Positions 14,801 to 23,897 of a stretch of 32,623 bases of DNA are shown one piece after another. The stretch is from an uncultured Oscillospiraceae bacterium (GTDB lineage Bacteria; Bacillota; Clostridia; Oscillospirales; Oscillospiraceae). The DNA is taken from contig CANRMY010000027.1 in NCBI GenBank assembly GCA_947631845.1, positions 1 to 32,623 on the forward strand. Reading direction: 5' to 3'. The first letter of the stretch is position 1. Every line of letters starts with the position of its first letter. Under the pieces are notes generated by a model. That model made no database searches. It had not been told where the DNA came from and was given only the letters and a program-made list of their open reading frames with translations. The position numbers were made by a program, and so were the translations under genes.

Positions 14801-17800
14801 GCGAAAGGCTCATCGAGGCCACCGATCTGCGGCCCCTCTTTGATGAGCGGCGGAAGCTTTTTCACATCGGCTGGGAGCTGGGGAAGGATGAACCCACAAA
14901 GGGCTGGTACGATCTGTTGGCCAGCGAGGCGCGGCAGACCAGCTTCATCGCCGTGGCGCTGGGGCAGGCCCCCCGCAAGCATTGGCGGCGGCTGAGTAGG
15001 GCCCTGGTGAGTCAGGACGGCTACGCCGGGATGGTCAGCTGGACGGGCACCATGTTCGAGTACCTGATGCCCGATCTGCTCCTGCCCGTTCCCCGGGACT
15101 CCCTTCTCTATGAGAGCGCCCGGTTCTGCCTCTACGTCCAGAAGCGGGCGCGGCAGGGCGTCCCCTGGGGCATCTCCGAGAGCGGCTTTTACGCCTTCGA
15201 TCCGGGCCTTGCCTACCGCTACAAGGCCCACGGCGTCCAGCGCCTGGCCCTGAAGCGGGGCATGGATACCGAAACGGTGATCGCCCCTTACGCCGCGTTC
15301 CTGGCCCTGCCGCTGGATCCCCGGGGCGCGGTGCGGAACTTAAAGCGGCTGGAGGGGCTGGGCCTCTCCGGGAAATACGGCTTTTACGAGGCGGCGGACT
15401 TCACCCCCGCCCGCGCTGGCGGCGGCAGGCCCCGGATCGTCCGGAGCTTTATGGCCCACCATCTGGGCATGAGCCTGACGGCGGTGGCCAACACCCTCTG
15501 CGGCGGCGTCTTCCAGAAGCGGTTCATGGAGGACCGGCGCATGGGGGCCTTCCGGGAGCTGTTGGAGGAGCGGGTGCCCACGGGCCGCATCCTCCTGCGC
15601 CAGAGCCCCCGGGACGTGCCGGAGAAGCCCGGAAGGGCCGAATCCGGCGGCTATTTTGAGCGTCTGGACACGGTGGACGCCCTGACGCCCGCCGCCGTGC
15701 CCCTCTCCAACGGCCAGTATACGGTGCTCCTGACGGAGACGGGCGCGTCCCGGTCCCGGTTCCGGGAGCTGGAGGTGACGCGCTTTGACCCGGAGCCCCT
15801 GGGGGAGCCGGGGATGGCCCTCTATCTGCGGACGGAGAAGGAGCTGCTGCCCCTGACCCCCGCCCCGGACTACGACGAGACGGTTCGCTACACCTGTGAG
15901 CTCTCCGACACCCAGGGGTCGTTCAAGGCCAAAAAGGGCGGCCTGTCCGCCGTCCTCACCGTCTCCGTACCGCCCTCCGGGGCGGGGGAGGTGCGCCAGG
16001 TGGAGGTGACGGCCCCGGCGGAGCTGGCCGCCTGCGAGATCCTGTGCGTCTTTACCCCGGTCCTCCAGCGGCGGGCGGATTTTACAGCCCACCCGGCCTT
16101 CTCCCTGCTGGCCCTGGAGGCCAAGCTCACCGGCGGCGTCCTGACGGTCCGCCGGCGGCCCAGGCCGGGGGAGCGGGCGGTCTACCTGTGCGCGGCGGCG
16201 GATAAGCCCTTTATCGCCGTGACCCACGCCCGGCGGGGCGAGCCCCTGGGGGCGGGGGAGCTTTTGCGGGCCTGCCCGGACTTCCATGTGGCGCTGACGG
16301 TCCCCGTGAGGCTCGCCGGGGGCCGGGGGCGGGCGACCTTCGCCCTGGGCGTGGGGACGGACGCCGAGGAGGCCGCCGTCACGGCCCGGAGGAACCTCCA
16401 GCGCCGGGAGAACCAGGCGGTGTCCCGCCTCTCCGCCGCGGCGCTGATGCTGGGGCTGAACGTGGCCGACACCAGGGCCGCCCTGGGCCTCCTGCCCAGG
16501 CTGATCTTCGGCCCGGAGCCCTCGGAACAGCGGCAAAAGCTCCTGGCGGCGGGGAAGATCCCCTTAGAGGAGCTCTGGAGCCTGGGCCTGTCGGGGCAGA
16601 TCCCCCTGCTGTGCGCCAGGGTCGGGAGCGAGGACGAGCTGGAGGGGGCCAGAAAGCTTATCCGCCTCCACGCGCTCCTGGCGGAAAACGGGGTGGAGAG
16701 CGACCTTGCCCTGCTCCTCTCCGACGGCGGCGACTACCGCAAGGCCCAGCGGACGGCGGTGCTGGAGGAGCTGAGGCGCATCGGGCGGGAGAGCGCCCTG
16801 GACGCGCCGGGAGGCGTCCATCCGGTGGAATCGTCCGGGAACGCCGGCGCGGCCTGCGAGGCCTACGCCGATCTGAACGTCCGCCTGGACGCCGTTCCCG
16901 CCGCCCCGGCCCGCCGGGAGAGGACGCCGTTACCCCGCCCCCGCTGTCTGCGGGGCACGGGGGAGGTGACGTGCCGGTGGGCGGAGGATGGGACGTTCCG
17001 CTTCGCCATGACGGACGCCCTGCCGGAGGCCGCCTGGAGCCTGGTGCTGGCCAACGAGAGCTTCGGCTTCCTGGCTGACGAGTGCGGCACGGGCCATATG
17101 TGGAGCGAAAATTCCCGGCTCTTCAAGATCGACCCCTGGCTGGGCGACCCGGCGGCCGAAACGGGGCCGGAGCGGCTGACACTGCGGCTGGGGGGCGTGA
17201 CGCGCTCCCTCTTCGCCGACGGCTCGGGCCTGCCCACGCTGGTGGAGTACGGCTTCGGCTGGGCGGCCTGGGAGCGGGATTTCGGGGCTGTCCGCTCCCG
17301 CCTCACCGCCTTTGTGCCGGCGGATCTGGCCGCCCGGGTGCTGATTCTGGAGCTTACCGGCGACACCGGCGGCGCGGAGGTGGCCTACGACCTGGACCTC
17401 ATTTTGGGCGAGACGGCCCTGGGGGCCAGGGCCATCGTCACGAGCTTTGAGGGCGGGGCCTTTACCGCCCGCAACCCCTCCGGCCCCTATAAAAACCGGC
17501 GCTTCACCTGCCTTGTGTCCGAGACGCCGGACGCCTTCACCTGCCGGCGCAAAAGCGCTCTGATGGGGGTGTACGACGAATTTACCGGGGCGGGGGAGGA
17601 GCCCTGCGTCGCCTTTACCCTGCCGGCCACGGCGCGGCTCGTCATCGTCTCTGGCACCGCGCCCCTCCCCGACCTTCAAAACGCCCTCCGGGAGGCGGAC
17701 GGACTTCTGGAAAAGACCAGGGCCCACTGGCGGGAGATCTGCGGCCGGGTGAAGATCGAGACGCCGGATAAGCGTCTGGACGCCTTCGTCAACGGCTGGG

Positions 17801-19200
17801 CCGTCTATCAGTCCCTGGCCTGCCGCCTGCTGGCCCGCACGGGCCTCTACCAGAACGGCGGGGCCATGGGCTTCCGGGATCAGCTCCAGGACGCCCTGTC
17901 CCTGCTCTTAGTGGAGCCGGCGCTGGCCCGGGAGCAGATCGGGCTGGCCGCCTCCCGCCAGTACCGGGAGGGGGACGTGATGCACTGGTGGCACGACACG
18001 CCGGAGGGCCTGATGGGCGTGCGGACCCACTGCTCCGACGATCTGCTGTGGCTGCCCTGGGCACTGTGCGATTATGTTAACCGAACCGGCGACAGAACCG
18101 TTCTGCGTCAGGAGGAGAGCTGGCTGCTGTCCCCGCCCCTGGAGGCGGGGGAGCGGGACAGGTACGAGCGGCCCGGGGTGAGTACGGAGCGGGACACGGT
18201 ACTGCGCCACGCCCTGGCCGCCGCCGACCTGTTCCTCCGGCGGGGCGTGGGGGAGCACGGCCTGGCCCTGATGCTGGGCGGGGACTGGAACGACGGCTTT
18301 GACGGCGTGGGCCGGGCCGGACGCGGCGAAAGCGTGTGGCTGACCCTGTTCGGCAGTACGGTCCTGCGGGAGCTGGCGGCCCTCTGCCGCCGGGAGGGGG
18401 AGAACGGCGAGGCCTATGACCGGGCCTCCGCCACCCTGCTGCGGGCCGCCGAGGGGGCCTACCGGGGGTCGTGGTATCTCCGGGGCTTCTGCGACGACGG
18501 CACCCCCTTGGGGAGCGCCGCCGGGGACAGGCCGGAGGGGGAGCGGGAGTGCGAGTTGGATTCCCTCTCCCAGAGCTTCGCCGCCTTTGCCGGGGCCGAC
18601 AGGTCCAGGGTGAAGCAGGCGCTCCAGAGCGCGTATACCAGGCTCTACGACGAAAAAAGCCGCCTTGTCAAGCTCTTTGACCCGCCCTTTGACCGGGGGA
18701 GCGCGGAGGTGGGGTATATCCGCTCCTACGCCCCCGGCTTCCGGGAGAACGGCGGGCAGTACACCCACGCCGCCGTGTGGCTGGCGATGGCGCTGCTGAA
18801 AACAGGTCAGCGGGAGCGGGGCGCGGAGCTTCTGGCGGCCCTGGCGCCGGGGGAGCGGGAGGCGCGCCGGTATGCCGCCGAGCCCTACGTCATGGCCGCC
18901 GACGTCAGCGCCGCCCAGGGGCTTACGGGCCGGGCGGGCTGGACCTGGTACACCGGGTCGGCGGGGTGGTATTTCCGGGCGGTGACGGCGAGCCTGCTGG
19001 GCCTGCGCATGCGGGACGGGCGGCTCTTCGTGGAGCCGAATCTGCCCGACAGCCTCACCCCGGCCAAGGTGCTCTATACCGCCGGGGGCAGGACATTGGA
19101 TATCCGCCTCTTCCCGGAGGGCGCGCTCATCGACGGCGAGCCCGCGCCAAAGGAGGGCGTGGAGATAGGGGAGAGCCTCGCCCCGGCGGGGGGATTATAA
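11845..19200 (+). CDS. Cyclic beta-1,2-glucan synthase-type GT84/GH94 giant membrane protein
   Basis: About 2,451 residues with the domain order of NdvB/Cgs enzymes, which polymerise UDP-glucose into beta-1,2-glucan, adjust chain length and cyclise it. Residues about 275-315: membrane helices. About 340-650: glycosyltransferase with TLDADTRLTAG (about 478) and RQERWIRGDWQ (about 626). About 672-710 and 790-833: more helices. About 1000-1220: glycoamylase-like domain with WYDLLASEARQTSFIA and HHLGMS. About 2000-2420: GH94 phosphorylase domain with GGAMGFRDQLQD, a GGDWNDG motif with the likely catalytic Asp near 2150, and GWTWYTGSAGWY. The ATG at 11845 has GGAGG five bases upstream; earlier GTG/ATG codons lack a site. 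The gene stands alone. The last leucine and stop fall in the TTATAAGG end of island 3. Confidence 0.9.
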   Translation: MKDTDTGIYMENETLGNFARNTASALERDGFVSGAKSAARLQRTLRVLASRCAALKKGGQGEAEEWFRDNWYLAERAGKAAAAELRALGKLPRCLGGGQALVFEAASALVRSGRGEVTGERMRLFLDEFQKVRVLTERELSAFVPALTAELCAFLEAILPEGEVRDDAERALLFKNIFTSLRALSVIDAGDILEAVNRVEAALRQDPAGIYPLMDEDTRRSYRSRLALEARRAGMEEYDAAKKVLELASQGEDRHVGTYIFTRPLGKAPRERRASWYIAAVTLATLFFTVLTGVVTGSVWASLLVLLPVSEAVKNLTDAAALRLVRPRRLPRMALAGGIPKAGKTVCVISALLTGEKDGPKFARLMEEYRLANRDAGENLLFGLLADLREAGQKRVREDGPILASARAAVEALNEKYGGGFYLFYRERERNEADSVWMGRERKRGAIEELVRLLSGEKSALRALCGDESALPGTNFILTLDADTRLTAGTARELVGTALHPLNVPVIDEAQKRVVSGYGILEPRVAVELESAGKTDFSRLFAGVGGFDPYAGAVSDLYQDLFDEGTFMGKGLINVPVYRRLLDGRFPDNTVLSHDILEGAYMRCAFVTDLELSDGCPAKITSWFARQERWIRGDWQNLRWCTGRVRTRDGALVKNTLPELDRWKILDNLRRSLLPPAVLIALLAAMLLPGRGLTAAALIALAGYVSPLLLDLTRSFLRHDGSGLARYHSAVLPGLGGTVTRWLVTLMLLPAQGFIQLKAAATALWRMTVSHRGLLRWVTASEAEKKHGNTVYVNYLALAACPLAGLLLLLAARSALPWAVGIVWIFAPAFAKALSAPRRQEAYVSQADRAWLLGQGREIWRFFEENMTAEDNFLPPDNVQIEPDTGAARRTSPTNIGLALLSAAAAAELGYISPAQAGERIGRTLTAVEKLEKWHGNLLNWYDTRTLAPLEPRYVSTVDSGNLLGCLIALKAWLAATGDENGAERCERLIEATDLRPLFDERRKLFHIGWELGKDEPTKGWYDLLASEARQTSFIAVALGQAPRKHWRRLSRALVSQDGYAGMVSWTGTMFEYLMPDLLLPVPRDSLLYESARFCLYVQKRARQGVPWGISESGFYAFDPGLAYRYKAHGVQRLALKRGMDTETVIAPYAAFLALPLDPRGAVRNLKRLEGLGLSGKYGFYEAADFTPARAGGGRPRIVRSFMAHHLGMSLTAVANTLCGGVFQKRFMEDRRMGAFRELLEERVPTGRILLRQSPRDVPEKPGRAESGGYFERLDTVDALTPAAVPLSNGQYTVLLTETGASRSRFRELEVTRFDPEPLGEPGMALYLRTEKELLPLTPAPDYDETVRYTCELSDTQGSFKAKKGGLSAVLTVSVPPSGAGEVRQVEVTAPAELAACEILCVFTPVLQRRADFTAHPAFSLLALEAKLTGGVLTVRRRPRPGERAVYLCAAADKPFIAVTHARRGEPLGAGELLRACPDFHVALTVPVRLAGGRGRATFALGVGTDAEEAAVTARRNLQRRENQAVSRLSAAALMLGLNVADTRAALGLLPRLIFGPEPSEQRQKLLAAGKIPLEELWSLGLSGQIPLLCARVGSEDELEGARKLIRLHALLAENGVESDLALLLSDGGDYRKAQRTAVLEELRRIGRESALDAPGGVHPVESSGNAGAACEAYADLNVRLDAVPAAPARRERTPLPRPRCLRGTGEVTCRWAEDGTFRFAMTDALPEAAWSLVLANESFGFLADECGTGHMWSENSRLFKIDPWLGDPAAETGPERLTLRLGGVTRSLFADGSGLPTLVEYGFGWAAWERDFGAVRSRLTAFVPADLAARVLILELTGDTGGAEVAYDLDLILGETALGARAIVTSFEGGAFTARNPSGPYKNRRFTCLVSETPDAFTCRRKSALMGVYDEFTGAGEEPCVAFTLPATARLVIVSGTAPLPDLQNALREADGLLEKTRAHWREICGRVKIETPDKRLDAFVNGWAVYQSLACRLLARTGLYQNGGAMGFRDQLQDALSLLLVEPALAREQIGLAASRQYREGDVMHWWHDTPEGLMGVRTHCSDDLLWLPWALCDYVNRTGDRTVLRQEESWLLSPPLEAGERDRYERPGVSTERDTVLRHALAAADLFLRRGVGEHGLALMLGGDWNDGFDGVGRAGRGESVWLTLFGSTVLRELAALCRREGENGEAYDRASATLLRAAEGAYRGSWYLRGFCDDGTPLGSAAGDRPEGERECELDSLSQSFAAFAGADRSRVKQALQSAYTRLYDEKSRLVKLFDPPFDRGSAEVGYIRSYAPGFRENGGQYTHAAVWLAMALLKTGQRERGAELLAALAPGEREARRYAAEPYVMAADVSAAQGLTGRAGWTWYTGSAGWYFRAVTASLLGLRMRDGRLFVEPNLPDSLTPAKVLYTAGGRTLDIRLFPEGALIDGEPAPKEGVEIGESLAPAGGL

Positions 19201-20395
19201 GGAGTCCGCCCTTATAAGGGCGGGAAAGACTTACTTTCTCCTCTTTTGTGTTGACAAAAGAGGAGAAAGTAACAAAGAGGAGAAAAGCAATTTTTTGGGC
19301 CCGGTGGTGAACCGGGCCCAAGCTTTATTTCGGCGGAACGGCGGCCGCGGAGGTGGACGATACCCATGGTACCATTCATATCCGCGCGGTAGCGTCGTCG
19401 CGGAACCGGCTTAACCTCGGGCTCCAAGTATTCGCCCTCAGGCGCCAGGTTCGCTCCTCCTTTCCCCATCGGGCGACAGCCCGATGGGGGCCCCGCATTG
19501 TCTCTGCGCCTAACTCGCTTAGCCGCTCACAGATCTATTAACGAGGCGTGATGCCCTCTTTCGGGCCGCGCTGTTGCGGTGTATGTCGTGTGGTGTTCGA
19601 AAACATCGTTTCTGTACGGGCCGGACACCTGGCCGGCTCAAACACCGCATTGTCGAATCCCTTCCGTACGGGCCGGACACCCGGCCGGCCCGCCGACTTC
19701 CCGGAACGCCATCCGTAGGGGCCGATGACCACATCGGTTCACAATTTATATAGGCGGCGAAGCCGCAACCTTTTAAACAGAGGTGCGGTGGGAATTCGGT
19801 AGTGCCATGGGCCGCCGAGGGCGGCGGCCCGTACGGCTTCTAACGATAATTTTTCGGGAATTCGAGACACGGGCCGGCCAGGTGTCCGGCCCGTACGGGG
19901 TGCGTTGAACGAAATGCGCCGGGAAATCGTGGGCCGCCGAGGGCGGCGGCCCGTACGGCGTGTTAAAAAAGTTTTTCGGGAATACGGCATGCGGGCCGGC
20001 CAGGTGTCCGGCCCGTACGGAACGGAATTTGATAGTGCGGCGTGTGGGCCGATGTGGTCATCGGCCCCTACATTACCAAAGGTTACCACACGAATACAGC
20101 CGTACCAGCGCGGCGTGAAAGAGGACATCACGCCTCGTGGATAGAGCGGTGAGCGGCTAAGCGGGTTAGACGCAGAGACAATACGACGACGCTCCCGCAC
20201 GGATATGAGTGGTACCATGGGTATCGACCACCACCGCGGGAGCCGGACCGCCGTAATAACGCGAAGGGCCCGGTTCACAACCGGGCCCAAAAGCTGTTTT
20301 TCTCTTCTTTGAAGCTTTCTTCTCTTTTGTCAACACAAAAGAGAAGAAAGCGTACTCCCCGGCGGATGCGCCGGAATCACATCAAGGCCCTGCGG
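19193..20395. repeat. Hairpin-module island 3, long foldback element
   Basis: About 1.2 kb without a gene, between converging genes. The two ends are long imperfect inverted repeats: CCGCCC/GGGCGG at 19206-19223, a 19-bp polypyrimidine/polypurine stem at 19231-19272 against a 17-bp one at 20314-20351, GGGCCCGGT hairpins at 19297-19319 and 20266-20288, a 17-bp exact inverted match at 19358-19374 and 20210-20226, and AGCGTCGTCG at 19391-19400 against CGACGACGCT at 20184-20193. After about 94 extra bases on the left side (19401-19494), similarity resumes at 19495-19585 against 20095-20183. The centre carries forward GGGCC hairpins (19614-19740), a TTCG-capped hairpin (19753-19774) and reverse GGGCC hairpins (19809-20071). 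Confidence 0.9.
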
Positions 20396-20397
20396 CC

Positions 20398-23121
20398 TCA
20401 GATCACCTCATTCTTCATGGCCTCGATGGGATTATCCCGTTTGATGCCCGCCATGGAGTACATCATGGAGAGGAACACCACCAGGAACACGCTGCCCACG
20501 GCCACGGCTACGGCGGACCAGGGTAGATAAAAGGAGGTGTCCATGCCCTCCATTACCCCCCGGTAGATGAGGTAGGTGACGCCGAAGGCGGCGGGGATGC
20601 CGTACAGCAGGGACTTGGCCCCGTACAGGAGGCACTCAAAGTTCATCATCCGGTTGAAGCCCCGGTTGGTCATGCCGACGGAGCGGAGCATGGCGAACTC
20701 CCGGCGGCGCAGGAGGATGTTGGTGGAGATGGTGTTGAACACGTTCAGCGCCGCGATCAGGGAGATGAGGGTGATGAAGCCCGTGGAGATGACCCGCACC
20801 ACGGTGATCAGACTGCGCTGGTTGGCGGTCTCCTGGTAGAGATCGGTAACGTTCCCGTCCGTGAAGGTGTAGCCCGCGTCATTGAGGGCGCTGGTGATAT
20901 CCGAAAGGCCCTGCTGATGGTCGGAGACGGTGAGGTACATCACCGTTTGATCCCAGCGGGATCTGCCTTCCTCCAGCCGCTGGGCCTCCGCCAGGGGCAG
21001 GAGGACGGTGACGGAGTTGCGCTCGTTGTTCCCGTTGAGGCCCAGGGGCAGCTCCTCGGTGACAAGGCCCACCTCATAGGTCTCGGTGGTGATGTAGGCC
21101 TCCTCGGCGGCGGTCTGCTCCTCCGGCGTCATGGCCTGGTAGCCGGCGCTCTCCCAGAGCTCCAAAATCGCCAGCTCGTCGCTGAAGCGCAGATCCAGCG
21201 TCCCGATATCCGCCCGGATCATTTCAAAGCGCTCAAAGCGCTGGGCATCCGGGTTGAAGCCCTCCACCGTGGAGCAGAGGACGATCTTTGGATGCTCGCC
21301 CATGTACTCCGCCTCGGACAGGCCCATTTTTTGCAGATACGCCCGGTAGACGGAGTCCTCCACGCCCAGGATCTCCACATAGAGGGATAAGGTATCCTCC
21401 TCGGCGTCCCGCATCAGGACGTCCCAGGTGCGCTCCGGCACCTGATCTTGCGTGAGCAGACAGCCGCTGGAATTCATGACCACCTTGAAGCCCGAAGCGC
21501 CGGTGACGCAGGGCACCTGGGAGACGGTTTGGATGAGATCGGGCAGATCGGCGCTGTTGATGTTCGTCTCGCCGGGCTTCACCGTGCTGCGCAGATTGTG
21601 AAGGCAGATGTCGTGATCGAAGTCATTGAAGAGGCCGTATACCGTGTCCGTCAGATACCGGCAGAAGGAGCTGGCGGAGATGAACAGCACCACGGACATG
21701 AAGAGGCTCACCACCGTGGCCCGGTAGCCCTTGCGGTTGCGCTTGAAGTGCTTGCCGGCGATGGCCCCCTCCAGGCCGAAGAGCCTGTAGGTGAGGGGGG
21801 AGGTCTTGACCTCCCGGGGCTTGATCCGCACGTCCTGGGACTCGCGAATGGCCTCCACGGCGGAGACGCGCATGGCCCGCCGGGAGGGGATCCAGGCGGA
21901 GATCAGCACCGTCACAAGGCCGATGACAGCCGCGGCGACGAGGGCGAAGGGCGTCAGGCGCAGGGTGAAGACAGGCGCGCCCAGGGTGTCGTTGACGGTG
22001 TCGGAGAGGAGCCGCCCCAGGGCCGCGCCGATGAAGTGGAAGGTGACGGCCATCCCCAGGATCCCGGAAAGAAGCCCTAAGGGGATGCCCACGGCGCTGA
22101 CGGCGAAGGCCTCGGTGAACACCATGGAGCGCAGCTGCTTTTTGGTGGCGCCCACGGACCGGAGCAGGCCGAACTGCTTTGTCCGCTGGGCCACGGAGAT
22201 GGAGAAGGCGTTGTAGATGAGGCTCACGGAGCCGAACATGATGAGGCCGATGAGAATGGCGGCGAAGGAGGAGAGGGCGGCGTTGAAGGTGCTGTACCGG
22301 GTGACGCCCAGGGTCATCAGCAGATCCCGGTTGTCCGAGGAGCCAAACCGGGTCTGGTAGTCCAGCTGCATCTGAAAGGTGTCCCGGGGCTTGTTCAGCA
22401 AAAGCCAGCCGTTTTGGAGGGCTTCGCAGTCCTCATCCCAGCGGGTGAGGCATACGATATCCGCGCCGGAGTTCTGGTCAAAGCGGGTGTCCTCCAGATA
22501 CCCCACCACGGTGAAGGTGCGGGTCTCCCGGACGCGGACCGTCTCATCCTCCAGGTGGGGCCCGTTTCCGAAGCCCAGGGTCTGGCCCTCCACGGTCCGT
22601 TCCCCCAGCTCCAGGGTGACGGTATCGCCCAGCGCGGTCTCCTGGCCGCCCAACATGACCTGGGAGAGGACGATCTCGTTGGAGTTTTCCGGAAGCCGCC
22701 CCTGGGAGAGGGCGACGGGCATCCGCTCCATAAAGGTCGGATCCGCGCCGAGTACGACGCAGAGGGAGAGGCTGTCCGTCTCCTGGCCGCCCGGTTCCCC
22801 GGAGGTGGCGCCGGCCGGGGCGCTCGCGCCGTCGGGGCCGTCGGACACCAGAGCCCAGTCGACCTGGGCCCAGGCGGCGGAGGCGGTGCGGGCGTCGGAT
22901 TCCAGATCCTCCCGGCCTTCCGCGTCCACGTTGAAGAAGACCACGTGCCAGTTCCCGTTCAGGGCCGTCATGGTGCCCTGGAGATACCGCTGGAAGCTGA
23001 CCACGCTGGTGGTGACGGCGGTGATCATGGCCGCCGACAGGAGGATACCGGCCACGGTGACGATGGTGCGGACGCGGTTTTTGACAAGGGTTTTTAAGGT
23101 GACCTTGGAAAAGATACTCAT
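20398..23121 (-). CDS. ABC transporter permease with two FtsX domains
   Basis: 907-residue permease of the FtsX/MacB superfamily. The N-terminal helix is near 18-40 (RTIVTVAGILLSAAMITAV), then an extracytoplasmic domain to about 290. The first FtsX core follows (ALSSFAAILIGLIMFGSVSL and two more helices), then a further helix and second large external domain (about 500-760), and finally the second FtsX core, VVRVISTGFITLISLIAALN to VFLVVFLSMMYSMAG. Such proteins move lipids, peptides or antibiotics, or transmit force. The start overlaps the ATPase stop as ATGA. Its partners are the ATPase and probably the two-component system upstream. Substrate unknown. Confidence 0.93.
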   Translation of the reverse strand: MSIFSKVTLKTLVKNRVRTIVTVAGILLSAAMITAVTTSVVSFQRYLQGTMTALNGNWHVVFFNVDAEGREDLESDARTASAAWAQVDWALVSDGPDGASAPAGATSGEPGGQETDSLSLCVVLGADPTFMERMPVALSQGRLPENSNEIVLSQVMLGGQETALGDTVTLELGERTVEGQTLGFGNGPHLEDETVRVRETRTFTVVGYLEDTRFDQNSGADIVCLTRWDEDCEALQNGWLLLNKPRDTFQMQLDYQTRFGSSDNRDLLMTLGVTRYSTFNAALSSFAAILIGLIMFGSVSLIYNAFSISVAQRTKQFGLLRSVGATKKQLRSMVFTEAFAVSAVGIPLGLLSGILGMAVTFHFIGAALGRLLSDTVNDTLGAPVFTLRLTPFALVAAAVIGLVTVLISAWIPSRRAMRVSAVEAIRESQDVRIKPREVKTSPLTYRLFGLEGAIAGKHFKRNRKGYRATVVSLFMSVVLFISASSFCRYLTDTVYGLFNDFDHDICLHNLRSTVKPGETNINSADLPDLIQTVSQVPCVTGASGFKVVMNSSGCLLTQDQVPERTWDVLMRDAEEDTLSLYVEILGVEDSVYRAYLQKMGLSEAEYMGEHPKIVLCSTVEGFNPDAQRFERFEMIRADIGTLDLRFSDELAILELWESAGYQAMTPEEQTAAEEAYITTETYEVGLVTEELPLGLNGNNERNSVTVLLPLAEAQRLEEGRSRWDQTVMYLTVSDHQQGLSDITSALNDAGYTFTDGNVTDLYQETANQRSLITVVRVISTGFITLISLIAALNVFNTISTNILLRRREFAMLRSVGMTNRGFNRMMNFECLLYGAKSLLYGIPAAFGVTYLIYRGVMEGMDTSFYLPWSAVAVAVGSVFLVVFLSMMYSMAGIKRDNPIEAMKNEVI

Positions 23122-23801
23122 GGCCGCAGCACCTCGTCCCGGACGATCCGGCCGTCCTCGATGGCGATGACCCGGTCGGCCTGGAGGGCGATGTTCTCGT
23201 CGTGGGTGATGACGATGAGGGTCTGGCCGTACTTTTTGTTGCTGAGCTTCAGAAGATCCACGATCTCCTGGCTGGCCTTGGAGTCTAAGTTGCCCGTAGG
23301 CTCGTCGGCCAGCACCACCGCCGGGGCGTTCATCAGCGCCCGGCCGATGGAGACGCGCTGCTGCTGGCCGCCGGAGAGCTGGTTGGGCAGGTGCTTCTCC
23401 CGGCCCACCAGGCCCAGCACGTCCAAAAGCTCCTTCAGGCGCTCCTCGTTGACCTTGCGCCCGTCCATCAGCACCGGCAGGGTGATGTTCTCCCGCACGT
23501 CCAGCACGGGGATCAGGTTGTAAAACTGGTACACAAGGCCCACCTCCCGGCGGCGAAAGACCGCCAGCTGCTCCTCGCTCTTGGCGTAGACGTCCTGGCC
23601 GGCCATGTAGACCTTGCCGGAGGTGGGGGTATCCACCCCGCCCAGAATGTGCAGAAGGGTGGATTTGCCGGAGCCGGAGGGGCCGATGATGGCCAGGAAC
23701 TGGCCCTTTTCCACCGAGAAGGACACCCCGTCCAGGGCCCGGACCTGGTTCTCCCCGGAGCCGTAAGTTTTCGTGAGATTTTCAACGCGCAGTATTTCCA
23801 T
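23118..23801 (-). CDS. ABC transporter ATPase, MacB/LolD type
   Basis: 227-residue nucleotide-binding subunit that powers the FtsX-type permease downstream. All motifs are intact: Walker A GPSGSGKS at 40-47, Q-loop Q92, signature LSGGQQQR at 142-149, Walker B VVLADEP at 162-168, switch His200. The ATG at 23801 follows GGAGG at 7 bases; a longer reading would run through the promoter and is rejected. It is coupled to the permease by a 4-base overlap. The upstream region has direct repeats likely recognised by a response regulator. Confidence 0.96.
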   Translation of the reverse strand: MEILRVENLTKTYGSGENQVRALDGVSFSVEKGQFLAIIGPSGSGKSTLLHILGGVDTPTSGKVYMAGQDVYAKSEEQLAVFRRREVGLVYQFYNLIPVLDVRENITLPVLMDGRKVNEERLKELLDVLGLVGREKHLPNQLSGGQQQRVSIGRALMNAPAVVLADEPTGNLDSKASQEIVDLLKLSNKKYGQTLIVITHDENIALQADRVIAIEDGRIVRDEVLRP

Positions 23802-23833
23802 GTGTGCGCCTCCTTTTGCCGTTGTATAGGGAC

Positions 23834-23876
23834 AGTATATCCTGTCAAGGTGACAGGTGGGTGACTTTTTGGTGAC
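23834..23876 (-). promoter_or_regulatory. Regulated promoter with three 11-bp-spaced GTCACC repeats
   Basis: On the minus strand, GTCACC occurs three times, with plus-strand GGTGAC copies starting at 23871, 23860 and 23849, exactly 11 bp apart. TATACT at 23839-23834 lies about 10 bp beyond the last copy, which places the repeats over the -35 region, as with OmpR-family activation. An overlapping TTGACA at 23848-23843 with TACAAC 16 bp on could be a second core. Confidence 0.65.
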
Positions 23877-23897
23877 AAAATCGTCATAATTGCGATA

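Noticed and set aside
19519-20290. Several short open frames in the islands reading GPYG- or GPDTRPAR-like peptides
   Set aside because: They are translations of the GGGCC hairpin repeats, appear in both strands and in all islands, and lack start signals.
19193-20395. Group II intron or complete insertion sequence
   Set aside because: No reverse transcriptase or transposase frame and no domain V-type hairpin seen.
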